Positions 31,026 to 55,310 of a DNA stretch of 64,000 nt are shown piece after piece. Under the pieces are notes generated by a model. That model was not told the DNA's origin and made no database searches. It saw nothing but the letters and a program-made list of their open reading frames with translations. This DNA comes from Takakia lepidozioides (Eukaryota; Streptophyta; Takakiopsida; Takakiales; Takakiaceae): the NCBI GenBank assembly GCA_030704615.1, contig CM060731.1, forward strand, positions 14,198,001 through 14,262,000. The letters are read 5' to 3'. A program made the translations under genes and the position numbers. Each line of letters begins with the position of its first letter. Position 1 is the first letter of the stretch.

Positions 31026-32149
31026 CTCTCTGCCTCCTTCGCTTCCCTTCCAAAAACACTCACATCTGATACACTCACATCAGCCCCTTCCACAACTGAA
31101 GGAGACAATCACATCATCAAACTTCCCTTCCTCCCGTTGGACAATGTGCACGTTTCTTCATCTTACAGCATGAGTTGTCACTGCACCACTCCGATGGAGA
31201 AATGTGTCCTGGTGTTCAGGTGCCAAATGATACAATTCTCTCCATTCCCAGAGAATGACCCAAAATAGCATAATCGAGTAACTCTCTGCACCCTCAATCA
31301 CCAAGTCAGTCGTCTATTGAGTTGCTTGTGTAGTGGTGTTCAAAGCGGAGATGTGGTAAGCGAGAGGGAAGGGAAGCGCCGACACCTGGATATGAGTGAC
31401 CACCATAACCCCGAGATTCACGAGAAACGTTCACCCAGGTGCAGACAAGCTACGAAAGCGTAGACGAGGAAACTGCAAAAGATGAGGACGCAACATTCTC
31501 AAAAGAAATCGGAGATGGTTCACAGTATCTGGGCAGAGAACTTGCGATGCCTTGCGATGGCGCAGAAGACGAGCCATGCTCCGCCATCTCTCTTTCCTGA
31601 CCGGTCATATCCGGTTGCAGGCGACACAACATCCACTGCCCAGAACCTGGTTTTATCTGGTTCCCGGTCACCCGTTTACAGAGCAGACCAAGCGTATGAA
31701 TCCTTGAGCAATTTGGACACCTGAGTAGCTTTGCTGTGGGCACATTCGGGCAGATTTCTGAAAAACCCACTACTTCGATCGCCAGAATTCGCCTCTACAT
31801 CTCCCCTTTCACTGTTTCCTAAGCAGGGTCTTTCTTCAAATTCAACTGTGTTTGTGAAAATCTGCGTGTTGCCATATGATAGATTGCGTGCTTAGACCAT
31901 CTATGCTGTTCATAGGGCGTTCCTCTGACAGAATCTCATCAATCTTTCCAGGTTTGGATATATTTCACATTGTGGAATTCAGTTTGCACAATTTCTGGAT
32001 TGATTTTCGAAGTAGTTCAAGCGCTGGCATCAACGGATCTGTCATTCACACTGGGGCGCCTCAGAAGGGTCAGAATTGCGTGTAATTGGCGGCGGATCTG
32101 GATACTAGGACACTGGGAGCTTCAGAGGTTACTGTGGCGGAGAGGAGCC
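31026..32149. promoter_or_regulatory. divergent intergenic region, PET117-like / Nudix
   Basis: 1.1 kb separating two start codons on opposite strands, so it should hold both promoters. No TATA element or other site stands out enough to mark. A minus-strand frame at 31,450-31,770 has no family features and could be 5' leader. Confidence 0.4.
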
Positions 32150-36186
<4,037 letters not shown>

Positions 36187-37546
36187 AGGGTTGGCCATTG
36201 CCTGCTATATGTTTGGATGTAGTTTTCATGCATATTTGGAGGAATATCACTCTTATTTCTTCGGCCAATAAGCAATATGTTTCCTATCTATATGGCCCCT
36301 GGCCCTCTGCATATATATTAATTTGCTATCTGCAATTGTAATTTTGCGATAGAAAAGGTGGGTGAGTTCAAACTTATAGATGCATCCGATTTTGCCATTG
36401 CAAGTAATGGACCTTCTGTAAGACTGTTGACAAAGAAAGAGTGGTAGGAGGCTTGCTATTGATACATCTTTTCATTGGTTGAGAAGCTAGTAGACTAAGT
36501 CCAAGGTCAGACCTACTGATTCTGCAGCTGTCCATTCCTGCAGGCACATTAGTACTGCATTGCTGGTGAGAAGTTATTCAGTTCTTTGGTGCCAATTATG
36601 CACTTTTGGCTGCAGTGTAGAATTCCAAATAATCTATGTCACTTCTAGACCTGCACTTTAATCATTTGCGAATAAGCATCATCCACTCATGAAAGAGATT
36701 TTTGCACTGGAATAAGAAACACCTGAGCAAGAGTAAGAAACACCTGTTCCAGAGAGGGCGACTTATGCTCCTTCCGTCCTGCCGTCCCCAATATTTGGTG
36801 GCTGGGCTAGCCCATGGCCTTCCGAAGCAAAGTTGCTAATAAGAACAGACATGACTTCGACATGCCTGATGTGATTGAGTCCTATCAGAAAATTAGGTGT
36901 GCCTGATTAACTGTTCAACTCTATCTAGTCACTGAAGGCAAAGGCAAACAACGTACTATGAACTCGTACACTTAGATATAATCTGGTCACTGCAATTAGG
37001 GGATTCAGTGTTTATTTGAAAACTAGTATTGACTTTACCATGATCTGGAAGCTGACCAATTATTGGCCTAGATGTTGCCATTCCAGGTGAGCATTTCACA
37101 GGGATCAAGTATTTAATCGAGGACTGGTGTATGGTAAGCTGTTAACTTCATGAATGCAGAAGCAGTTTTTTCAATACGAGTGCGCGTTCTTGTACTAACG
37201 AGGTACTAACCTCAATGTGATGCATGCCGCTATGTTCAACTGCCAGGCTGCACTCTACCTAGTGAGAAAAGAACATGAGAGATTGAGCTGATGATCAGGT
37301 TGAGGTCGCGGCAAAATGAAACCTTATGATCAATGTCCATGGCTGACCCCGTGGTTTGATGGAGAGTTGTTTGATAGTCATGTCAAGAGAGTTAGGTTCT
37401 AGTACGTCACACCCTTCACAACCTCCCCATGATCATGATCCTAGAGCTCAAAGCTATTTGGAAAACTAATGGGATTGAATTTCTTGGTCCACATCCACAA
37501 ATCACCTTCACTGACAAAACAAAATTGCATCGAGTTGGAGGGCAGG
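36187..37546. other. intergenic between convergent Nudix and ABCC genes
   Basis: The two genes converge here, so both 3' UTRs must lie in this 1.36 kb. Apart from the dispersed repeat at 37,208-37,315 I see no feature. Confidence 0.5.
37208..37315. repeat. dispersed repeat, copy 2 (partner at 17,120)
   Basis: CAATGTGATGCATGCCGCTA, then TTCAACTGCCAGGCTGCACT and CTAGTGAGAAAAGAACATGA. It matches 17,120-17,215 with scattered substitutions and small indels. Confidence 0.6.
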
Positions 37547-46886
<9,340 letters not shown>

Positions 46887-46980
46887 CAGTTCTGCTCACA
46901 CAAACAACTTGCGCACTTAGTGGAGCCGTCCCCTTTAGTGCATAAGCACACACATGTGTGAGTGTGAGAGAAGAGAAAGA

Positions 46981-47070
46981 ATGTACTCATAAGACAGCAG
47001 CCATGTGGCCATTGACCCCACGCCCAGTTTGAGCGGAACACAAAGGGACAGAAACTACCTTTGTCAGGGG
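46981..47070 (-). repeat. short retroposon family, long copy
   Basis: ATGTACTCATAAGAC at one end, CACGCCCAGTTTGAGCGGAA in the middle, and the extra block GGGACAGAAACTACCTTTGT at the other, as in the 100-bp copy at 28,009. No flanking duplication seen. It lies about 95 bp upstream of the ABCC start codon. Confidence 0.7.
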
Positions 47071-47114
47071 CTGATGCCGGTAGTATGACTTACCTTGAAA
47101 CATGCAATTAATCC

Positions 47115-47284
47115 GAGTTGTCCAGATATCCTCTAGAAATCCCTTCACACGAACATCAATCTGCTGGTGTGTGATTTGCCCAATGACTAGACCCCAAAAA
47201 GGCCTGGGCTTTTGGCTCAGCCACGAGATTTTCAAAGTCTGTAAACAGAGGTACAGGGACAATTCCCTTGATGGAATTGAAGAG
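47115..47284 (-). pseudogene. duplicated fragment of DUF1475 exon 4
   Basis: On the minus strand it reads IVPVPLFTDFENLVAEP, against IVPAYLFTNFENLDAEP in the DUF1475 gene at 27.0 kb. Nucleotide similarity continues past the stop region (TCCAGAT.TCCTCT, CTTCACAC.A). The downstream reading is shifted and lacks the gene's terminal residues. Only this exon is recognisable, with a short-retroposon copy alongside as at the source locus, so it looks like a small segmental duplication rather than a processed copy. Its position in the 5' flank of ABCC may place it in that gene's leader. Confidence 0.65.
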
Positions 47285-49685
47285 GGTGTAGAGAAGAGAA
47301 AGAGGGAGAGAGAAAGAAGAAAAGTGTAATAGTAAGACTCAGGCTTGAACTGCAGATTGTCTGAGGAAACAAGTACAAATGAGACTGAGAATGACTGTTA
47401 GGAAATCGCTACATAGTGCAGGGTCAGCTCGAAGGAAACTTACTATCCAAGAGTATGTGGGGATGCATACCTGTTAATGCCATGACTTATGTTGTAATTA
47501 CCCGGGAAAAAATGGGTGGTTCATCTGCAACATATGAAGTAAAGAGTCAGTGACAGTGCTTTTGAGCTGAGAATTCTCGTGTCATTTTCGACTGAGGCCA
47601 GATTAACACTTGTTCCGAAATCAAAGTTCATTGCAGCCTGGCAATATTCCAACGTTGGTGTGCTTCAAATTCTTAGCAGGAAACCTAGTGGTGACATTGA
47701 TATACATCAACTGACACACAATAGTATTATCTGTGTGAGGGTTGTTTATTTGAAATGAATGATTTGCAGAGACAGGGCAAGGACGCCAAGCTTAGGAAGT
47801 GAGAGACTGACTTCTGGGCAAAACCACCTCAAAACCCTGTAGTTACTCTATGATTGAAGTATTGTCTTCAACCTCCCCATATGGATTCAAAGTGCAAGAA
47901 ACATTCTCCCAGCGTGTGAACTTCGTGAATCCCTTAGAACTCCCAAGCAAATCCTCAACCCCATTCCGGACTGCACTTTCCGGGAACCACCAAAGCGCCC
48001 ATAGACTACTAATTGAAAAGCCATTTGAATTAGTAACAAGCGAGTTCTATGGTATTCCGCGTTCCCATTGCAATCCATAAGTCGAAACACTGCCCCCTAC
48101 ATCCTGCTTCGATGATGGGAATGAGGCGACACTTTTGCCAGTAGGTGGGCAGCTACCTAGTCAACGAGCACGAGTAATCGATCATCTCATTTTCTCAGCC
48201 CACGCCCTCCCTACTTTGGCTTTCAGACTTCGCCAAGGCCACTTGCCAGCATGCCGCAGCTCAGTGGCCACTAACTAAGCACCCAATAGCTCACTTTCAC
48301 ACGATGTATTGAGGAGTTCCGGATCCCTTCTCGAAATTGCCAAATCCAAATGGAGTCACTCTTTCGCCCTGACTCACTTCGAAACACAATTAAGGCGGAG
48401 AATTTCAGCTACAGCTTTCTCCGTAGGTTGCAGATCGCGTTGGTTACCAGTTGTCCGGCTTGCCTCAGCTGAGCCTAGACACCTTCAGCTTACATAATGG
48501 CTTCGCCGAGTTCAGAGCAAAACAGCCCACCAGAAACACTCAGACATCCTGCACAGTTCACATTGCAAAGACAATGAAAGCCTCGAGTGGATCAAGGGAC
48601 GCAGCTGAGGGCCTACATACCTCCTCAGATAGGTGGGCTTATATTAGCGCATTTCAGCACAGCCCAGTTAAAAGCAGTGAGACAGGTGACGTAACCGCAT
48701 GAGAAATAACACGGAAAGAACCAGAGCTTCAAGTGCTGACATCCTCCCTTGTCAGAGTCTCCCGCCTTCGTACTTCAAACCTACGTGACATCAAAATCAC
48801 TTACCAAGGCCCGCAACAAAACAGCATTGTTAATTTGTTAGGGAGAAGAGTATCTCAGTCCTAAATGGGTACAGCTGTCGTCACTATCACGGTCAGCTCA
48901 GTGTAATGACCCTTCCATATTCAGAAGTTTTCTTCTCTTGTTTCTCATAAACTATACACACTTGGTGCATTTCTATTCTGTACTTCAGTGCTGTTGGTGA
49001 GTGCCAAAGTAAGCACTACATACTTCACGGCAATCGGATAGCATGAGCTGGAGTGCTGTTGTAGGAAAATTCTAGGCCTCAACGAATCTCTCGTGTAGCC
49101 CCGGTAGTGCTGTCGTAGTATGGTCTGCCATCTGTCTGGATAAACCCTGTGTACCAAGTAGGCCGTCATTTGAGGACTGATTTGACAATGTCGTGCCATC
49201 AACGGACACCCGCAGTATTTACTTCGACCGTAACTGGGTCTTCCGTGTACGGAACTGAGAACGTTCGTTGTATGTGGTTCTTGCAGCCTGCCTGTAGTTA
49301 CTGGCAATGGCTAACAACAAACAAAGAAGGGGTTGTGATGATGGTAGAGATTGATACACCTCGTTCTTGCATAATGTTGAAAAAGGATTATGTAGCTAAC
49401 CATGTTTTCATCGTGTACAGATCTCCTGATATACATAGTGGGACCTGGTTCTTTGGAACTGCAGGACATTCGCAGGTAATCTGAGAGACAACCCACTGAT
49501 CAGGTAATCAACCCATACTATGATGTCCATACTGTCCAGCCGTGTCTCTTCCGAATTAACGCGCATGATCTCTGCCACTCCCTGTAACAGCTTCTCTGGT
49601 TTGTCTACAACCAAAAAATGCATGGAATTACTGCCATGGGTGCCAAGCCTCCAAATGCTGAGATGAACAAATGTTGGGCATATAT
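47285..49685. other. no recognised gene
   Basis: Contains purine-rich tracts near 47,285-47,330. Two frames have protein-like composition without a recognisable family: minus 49,623-49,408 and plus 49,149-49,484, which overlap each other. At most one of them can be genuine; neither is supported enough to call. Confidence 0.4.
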
Positions 49686-49958
49686 CCAGGTGGAGAACCG
49701 CACAGACCAGCTACACCTGGGACAATTAGTATTCGCAAGAGACTACACCTTTCATGGTTAGTGACCAACAATCACTAGGGTCCAGGTCTGCACCACTTTC
49801 TTTCTGTTCTCAAATGAAATGACTGTCGCAAGTACCAAGAACAGAAATGAAGAGCCACCTGCCAGTACAGCTTCAATTGTTGGGAGCTGCAAAGCCCTGA
49901 AGCTGGCATGTCCAAAATGCACTACTGCAGGATTGTCTGCAAATGCATGCATTGTGCA

Positions 49959-50684
49959 TGTCGCGGCCCTTTTGCCTTGAGGGCAGGGGGTCGGGACACG
50001 TGAGGGGCTGCCCCTGTGGTGGGGGGAGCGGCAACGATAGGTATGGGGGCTGAAGCACCCTTGAGTGCCCAAAGCACTCAAGGAGGCGGAGGCGCTCACT
50101 AGGTGGAGCCCCGCACACCGGGTTGCGGTGGGGGTGGCTCCACAAGGGGTGGTGGGTAGCTTAGCGAGACTTAGTGGGGGTGGCATAGGACTCGCCATGG
50201 GGGCGGAGACCTCGTGGTGGGAGTCGTGGGGCGTCTTGGGACTCATCACGGTCCATAGGGGCCGTGGTGAGTGGGCCAAGACTCACCGCGACTCATCACC
50301 GGGAGTCGAGGGTTTTCGTGGTGGTTCGCCATAAAATGGCATGGCTGGTTTGAAACCCCCGCGGACAGCTACAGAAGTATATATAAGGGGAGTAGTGACC
50401 CGAGAACGGTGCAAGCCCGTTGGTGACCAAAAACTAGTGAGTAAGCGAGCGAGCCGGAAAGCGACCAAAGAGTGGGGAGCTGTTCCAGACTGCCATCTAC
50501 CAAAGGGAATTCCACTAGGCCCAAATAGGTGGAGGGTTTAGTGGGAAAGTGAAGGGGGACCGTTATGTCCCGGTGAGCAGCCGAAGCTCCAAGTTGGCCC
50601 GGCGGCCAGGTGGGAGTCAGGCGCGCGCATCAAAGCGAGTAACAATGACTTGAAGGGGAGCTTACCGAAGTGAGGTGCGCGACA
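49959..50684 (+). repeat. 5' LTR of the gypsy element
   Basis: Starts TGTCGCGGCCC and ends GCGCGACA. A TATA box (TATATAAG, 50,380-50,387) lies in the half shared with the 3' LTR. The first 255 or so bases have no counterpart in the 3' LTR. From about 50,226 to the end the two LTRs are nearly the same. Confidence 0.85.
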
Positions 50685-50686
50685 CT

Positions 50687-50698
50687 TGGTATCAGAGC
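50687..50698 (+). other. primer-binding site of the gypsy element
   Basis: TGGTATCAGAGC, two bases after the LTR end. Complementary to the 3' end of initiator methionine tRNA. Confidence 0.9.
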
Positions 50699-50918
50699 TT
50701 AGAGTTCAGTACGCGATCGTCTTGGGATTAGCCTCATCATGGGGTCGGGCAAGCCAAGCGAAAGCGGAACGGCCCAAAGATGATGATCCTGGTGAGCCCG
50801 ATGGGGGCGACGTGTCACCGAAGCGACGTAGGTTTCTGAAAACGAGGCCACTCAAGAGCGGGAGGAATTCGAGGAGTCGGAGCCCGAGGAATCCCTGAGA
50901 GCTCCGACAGACCAACAG

Positions 50919-51855
50919 ATGCCTCCCATGCCGGCAGCTTTTTGGGAAGGGTTGTTGGCGCAGTTTGGCGGGACATTGAAAGACGTGTTGAAGGCGGCTA
51001 ATGCCACTTCCGCTAAGGCAAAGTTTAAGGTGAAACCTAAGGAACCCGGCACCTTCGAGGGCGTCCGAAATCGGAAGGCACTCAACACCTGGCTCTTAGA
51101 GCTAGAGCAGTACTTCCGGACGGCCAAGTTGAGTGACGAGGATCGGGTGGAAGTGGCTCCCACCTATTTGAGGGGCTATGCTCAACAATGGTGGCAGAAA
51201 CGCCTTCACGACCGAGGTCCAAGTCCGGAAACCTTGAACTGGAGTGGGTTCAAGGAATTGATGAAGCGACAGTTTGTGCCCCTCAACGCGTCCTGGCTTG
51301 CCCGGGACAAGATGAGGAATTTGAAGCAAACAGATGACATTCGGGGATATGTCCAGGCTTTCAATGTGTTGTTGCTCGAAGTCGCGGATATGGCGGAACC
51401 AGAAATGGTCTTCAACTTTGTGGCGGGATTGGCCCCATGGCCCAGGCGGAAGTTGGAGGAGAAGCCACCTAAGACTTTGAACGAGGCAATTGAGAGGGCT
51501 AAATGTTTCTCAGATGTCCCTAGGGGTGAAAGACAAGGCCGTACGGAGCTGAACCACAAGAAGACCCGGCGGGAAGGTGACTCCTTCTGACCGGAAAAGA
51601 AGTAGGATAGGCCACGCGGCGACAATGACACGTGGAAATCGAAGGGAGGGCTTTCACACGTCAAGGCGGCACCCGGTGCTTCGAAAGGAAAAGCGGGTTG
51701 GAGCGGCTTATGGCGGACAGAAGGCGACCTTTGATGGAGTGTGTTTCAATTGCGGAGAGCCCGGGCACATGGCCAAGAAGTGCACGAAACCCCGACAATT
51801 GAACATGACTCGGCAACCACGGAGCTGTCGGAAGATACCATCAGTCGTTTGGTGA
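50919..51855 (+). pseudogene. gypsy gag with zinc knuckle
   Basis: A 223-codon frame (50,919-51,590) shows the retrotransposon gag core: LNTWLLELEQYF, then YLRGYAQQWWQ, FKELMKRQFVP and YVQAFNVLL, the usual W-rich and helical order. A second frame (51,577-51,855) continues into the CCHC knuckle CFNCGEPGHMAKKC at about 51,745. The two frames are offset, so one shift separates capsid and nucleocapsid. Gag forms the cytoplasmic virus-like particle. Confidence 0.85.
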
Positions 51856-51859
51856 AGCG

Positions 51860-52063
51860 GTGGTCGCCAGGACTTGCAAGGTAGGCAAATATTCTTGTGA
51901 GTTGTATCAGGAAACTGGCGCTTTGCGTAAAGGGAGTCACTTATTGTTCGTGGATGGAATAATATCCGGAACTAACGTGTCATTGTTGGTGGACACAGGA
52001 GCGTCGCACTCCTTCATGACACCGGCAACGGCACAAAGCTGGGACTCCCGACAACTGACGTAG
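51860..52063 (+). pseudogene. gypsy aspartic protease fragment
   Basis: Contains VSLLVDTGASHSFM, with the DTGA catalytic triad of retroelement aspartic proteases preceded by the hydrophobic strand LLFVDGIISG. The frame ends at 52,063; the sequence between it and RT (52,070-52,620) is broken into several frames. Confidence 0.85.
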
Positions 52064-52620
52064 GGGCCTCTATTGAGGTGCGTTAGCCAAAGGAGAACCG
52101 CAATTGCGACGAGGTTGGCGTTCGATGTTCCTCTTCAACTGGGGAGTTGGGAGGGACGTGAGAACTTCCCGTCTGCGAGATCGATGGAGTGGATCTCATT
52201 TTGGGGATACCTTTTTGAGCAAATCCGGAGCGGTCATAGATGGCCGCAAGAGGGTAGTCACGCTGCCATGTTGGAATGGTGGCGAGGTCTACGAGTTTCG
52301 GAAACGCCCAAACCCGTGGGAGGGCGAATAAACCTTCTATCAGCAAGGGAGTGGGTCGTGGAGGAGGCACACGAGCCCCAATTTTTGCTCTACATTAGAG
52401 AAGTGAAGGGAGAAGGCGATGGAGAGCCGAGCCCAGATTGGATCAAGGGGATTTGGAGAAATACCATGATGTGATGCCGGAGGATTTGCCAAGCGGCTTG
52501 CCACCGCGAAAGGAGTTGACCACAAGATTGAGGTGATACCGGATCGAAACCGCCTGCCAAGGCGCCCTACCGGTTGAGCCACAGAGAGTTGGTCGAGCTG
52601 AAGACCCAGCTCAAGATCTA

Positions 52621-53327
52621 ATGTCAAAAGGGTACATCCGGCCGAGTAAGTCACCTTACGGAGCCCCGGTGCTATTTGCAGATAAAAAGGATGGGACGCT
52701 GCGGATGTGTGTCGATTACAGGGCTCTAAATAAGGTGACTATCAAAAACCGGTACCCTTTGCCAAGGATCGACGACCTTTTCGATCGGTTGGCAGGAGCA
52801 AAGTATTTCAGCCGGATCGACTTGCGCTCCGGCTATCATCAAATTCGGGTGGCGGAAGGAGATGAGGAGAAGACCGCGTGCAGGACAAGGTATGGTTCAT
52901 ATGAGTTCTTGGTGATGCCTTTTGGGCTCACCAATGCACCAGCGACATTTAGCACGCTGATGAACAGCCTTTTCCAGGAGTGGTTGGATGACTTTGTGAT
53001 CGTGTCATCGACGACATCTTGGTATATTTCGAAAACAAGGAAGAGCACCTGGAGCACCTCAAAAGGGTGTTCCAGAAATTGCGAGAAGGGAAGCTGTATG
53101 CCAAAGCTTCAAAGTGCGAATTCGGGGTCACAAAAGTGGAGTTCCTGAGGCATGTGATTACACAGGATGGGATCAGAATGGATGACAGAAAGGTGAGGGC
53201 AATTTTGGACTGGGAGCCTCCGACTTTGGTTCCGGGAGTGCGATCTTTCCTAGGACTCGCCTCCTATTACCGGAAGTATGTGAGAAATTTCGCCAAGATT
53301 GCGGGGGCTGTCAGACCTTCTGTGTAA
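52621..53327 (+). pseudogene. gypsy reverse transcriptase, frameshifted
   Basis: Frame 52,621-53,148 shows the Ty3/gypsy RT sequence: [46 protein letters not shown] (first catalytic Asp) and [10 protein letters not shown]. The frame is lost at about 53,004, precisely in the codon before the two catalytic aspartates. It resumes in frame 53,019-53,327 with the thumb region (FLGLASYYRKYVRNF). The break abolishes activity if it is real. Confidence 0.9.
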
Positions 53328-53775
53328 ATCTAAAGTCTGGGCATGGAACACCTTTTGTGGCCAAGCTTTTGCTGAATTGAAGCAGCGGATGGCGGAAGCT
53401 CCAGTCTTGAAAATCCCGGAGTTCGATCGTCCGTTCGAGATACATACAGATGCGTCGGACTTCGCGATTGGGGGTGTACTGATGCAAGATGGACGTCCAG
53501 TGGCTTACGAAAACTAAGAAACTGAATGAAGTGGAGCGACGGTGGCCGACGCACGAGAAAGAGATGAAGGCGGTGGTGCACTGTCTTGAGCTTTGGCGCC
53601 ACTATGTTGGTTCCAACCCAGTGAAGGTGTTCATGGACAATGTCACGGTGAAGTATTTTGCCACGCAGCCCAAGTTGTCCCAAAACAACTTAGGTGGCAA
53701 GATACTTTGGCGGTGTTCGACGTGGATATCCAGTACAAACCGGACGAGACAACTGGTGGCCGATGCTTGAAGTAG
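53299..53775 (+). pseudogene. gypsy RNase H domain, frameshifted
   Basis: Frame 53,299-53,517 gives FEIHTDASDFAIGGVL, the RNase H opening with its catalytic Asp. Frame 53,489-53,770 continues with ERRWPTHEKEMKAVV (catalytic Glu) and VKVFMDNVTVKYF (Asp). At least one frame change separates them. Confidence 0.85.
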
Positions 53776-53788
53776 AAAGTAGCAGCTT

Positions 53789-55310
53789 TTGTTGGTATAC
53801 AAGGGCGAGATGGCGCTCCAAAGGAAGATCCGAAAGGCTTGCCGGAAGGATGAGCTGGCGAAGTCCGTGATGCATGACTTGAGGATGGGGGTTAAATCGC
53901 AGTTCCACTTGCAAAATGGACTGCTCCGGTATAAGCAAAAACGTATCTACGTGCCGAAGGGAGGGATCAGAGATAGTCTCTTGAGAGAATGTCATGATAG
54001 CCCGCTTGCGGGCCACGGCGGAGCCAAGCGCACTGCGGCACTCTTGAAGAAAGAGTATTTCTGGCCCAAACTGAGGGAGGAGGCAGAGGAGTATGTCAAG
54101 ACATGCACCACATGCCAACAAAATCGGAGCGAGTACAAAAGCAAGCGGGGCTGTTACAACCCTTGCCGATTCCAGAGGGGACTTGGGAAAGCGTCTCGAT
54201 GGATTTCATGACTGCTATGCCGCTGTCAAAAGGATTCGATGCAATCATGGTGGTGGTGGATATGTTCAGTAAAATGGGTCATTTCATCCCCACCAAGGAG
54301 ACGGCAACGGCGCAGGAAACAGGGCGACTTTACTTCGCCCACGTCTTAAAGCATCATGGAGTCCCGAAGGACATTGTCTCGGACCGCGATCCAAAGTTTA
54401 CGAGTAAATTTTGGAGGGCACTTTGAAGAAGATGGGGACGAGGCTGAAGATGAGCACGCCTTCCGACCTACGACCGACGGCCAAACAGAAAGAGTGAATT
54501 CCGTAGTGAAGCAGATCTTGCGGAATTACGTGTCGGCAGACCAAACAGACTGGGTGGAACACTTAGACGCGGCAGAGTTCTGTTATAATAACACAGAACA
54601 CTCCGCAACGGGAGTTTCCCCTTTCGTATTGGTCTATGGAAAAGCACCTCTGGTGCCGACAAGTTGGGCCCCAGGACGTTGAGGAACCGGCAGTAGCGGC
54701 GGTACTGGAAGAACGCGAGCGTTTGTTGAAGCTCGCAAAGTACAACATTGCCAAAGCTAGGAAACGGTATGAAAGGCAGGCGAATCGGAAGCGGAGGGAA
54801 GTGAAGTTTGAGGCAGGCACGGAGGTCTGGTTGAACATCAAGAATTTCCGACTACCTCCGGAAGTGAGTCCGAAGTTCGTACCTCCGTATGCGGGACCCT
54901 TTCGCATTCGGAAGGTTATGAATGAGGATGTGTATGAATTGGAGCTGCCGGCAAACAGCAAGGTGCACCCAGTATTCCATGTCTCCTTTTTGAAACCTTA
55001 CTTCAAAGATAAAGCGCGTCCGAATCGGCATCAAGTGTTGCATCCGCCACCTATGCTGTTGGATCATGAAAATGAACCTGAGTACGAGGTGGAGGCAATA
55101 CTTAAGTCGAGGAGGTTCAAGAACCGAGAAACGGAGTATCTCGTAAGGGCTATCATCATGTGGAGGCATCTTGGGTGTGTGCCTCAGAAATGGGAAACGC
55201 ATCCGAGGCGGTTGCAGCTTTCGAAGGGCGACCTCAAAAGCGGAAGAAGCGTTGATGGGGACATCAACCTTGGAGCGTGGGGGAGGAAATGCATGCTTAG
55301 CCCGGCTTAG
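53789..55310 (+). pseudogene. gypsy integrase with C-terminal chromodomain, frameshifted
   Basis: The HHCC finger reads H..HGG (about 53,990-54,020) then CTTCQQ (54,105). The catalytic core follows in frame 54,103-54,426 with SMDFMTAMP (first Asp) and IVSDRDPKF (second Asp). The Glu-bearing DGQTERVN block is in frame 54,356-54,682. The C-terminal domain (HPVFHVSFLKPY, near 54,965) leads to a chromodomain beginning EYEVEAIL (55,083), which loses frame after EYLV at about 55,140. Chromodomains direct such elements to particular chromatin. The core is spread over two or more frames. Confidence 0.85.
55275..55289 (+). other. polypurine tract of the gypsy element
   Basis: GCGTGGGGGAGGAAA immediately before TGCATGCTTAGCC. 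This is the expected plus-strand primer next to the 3' LTR. Confidence 0.7.

Noticed and set aside
30256-31268. Two long plus-strand frames (170 and 166 codons) as genes
   Set aside because: No family features. The second overlaps the PET117-like gene in antisense and the first looks like non-coding sequence with few stops.
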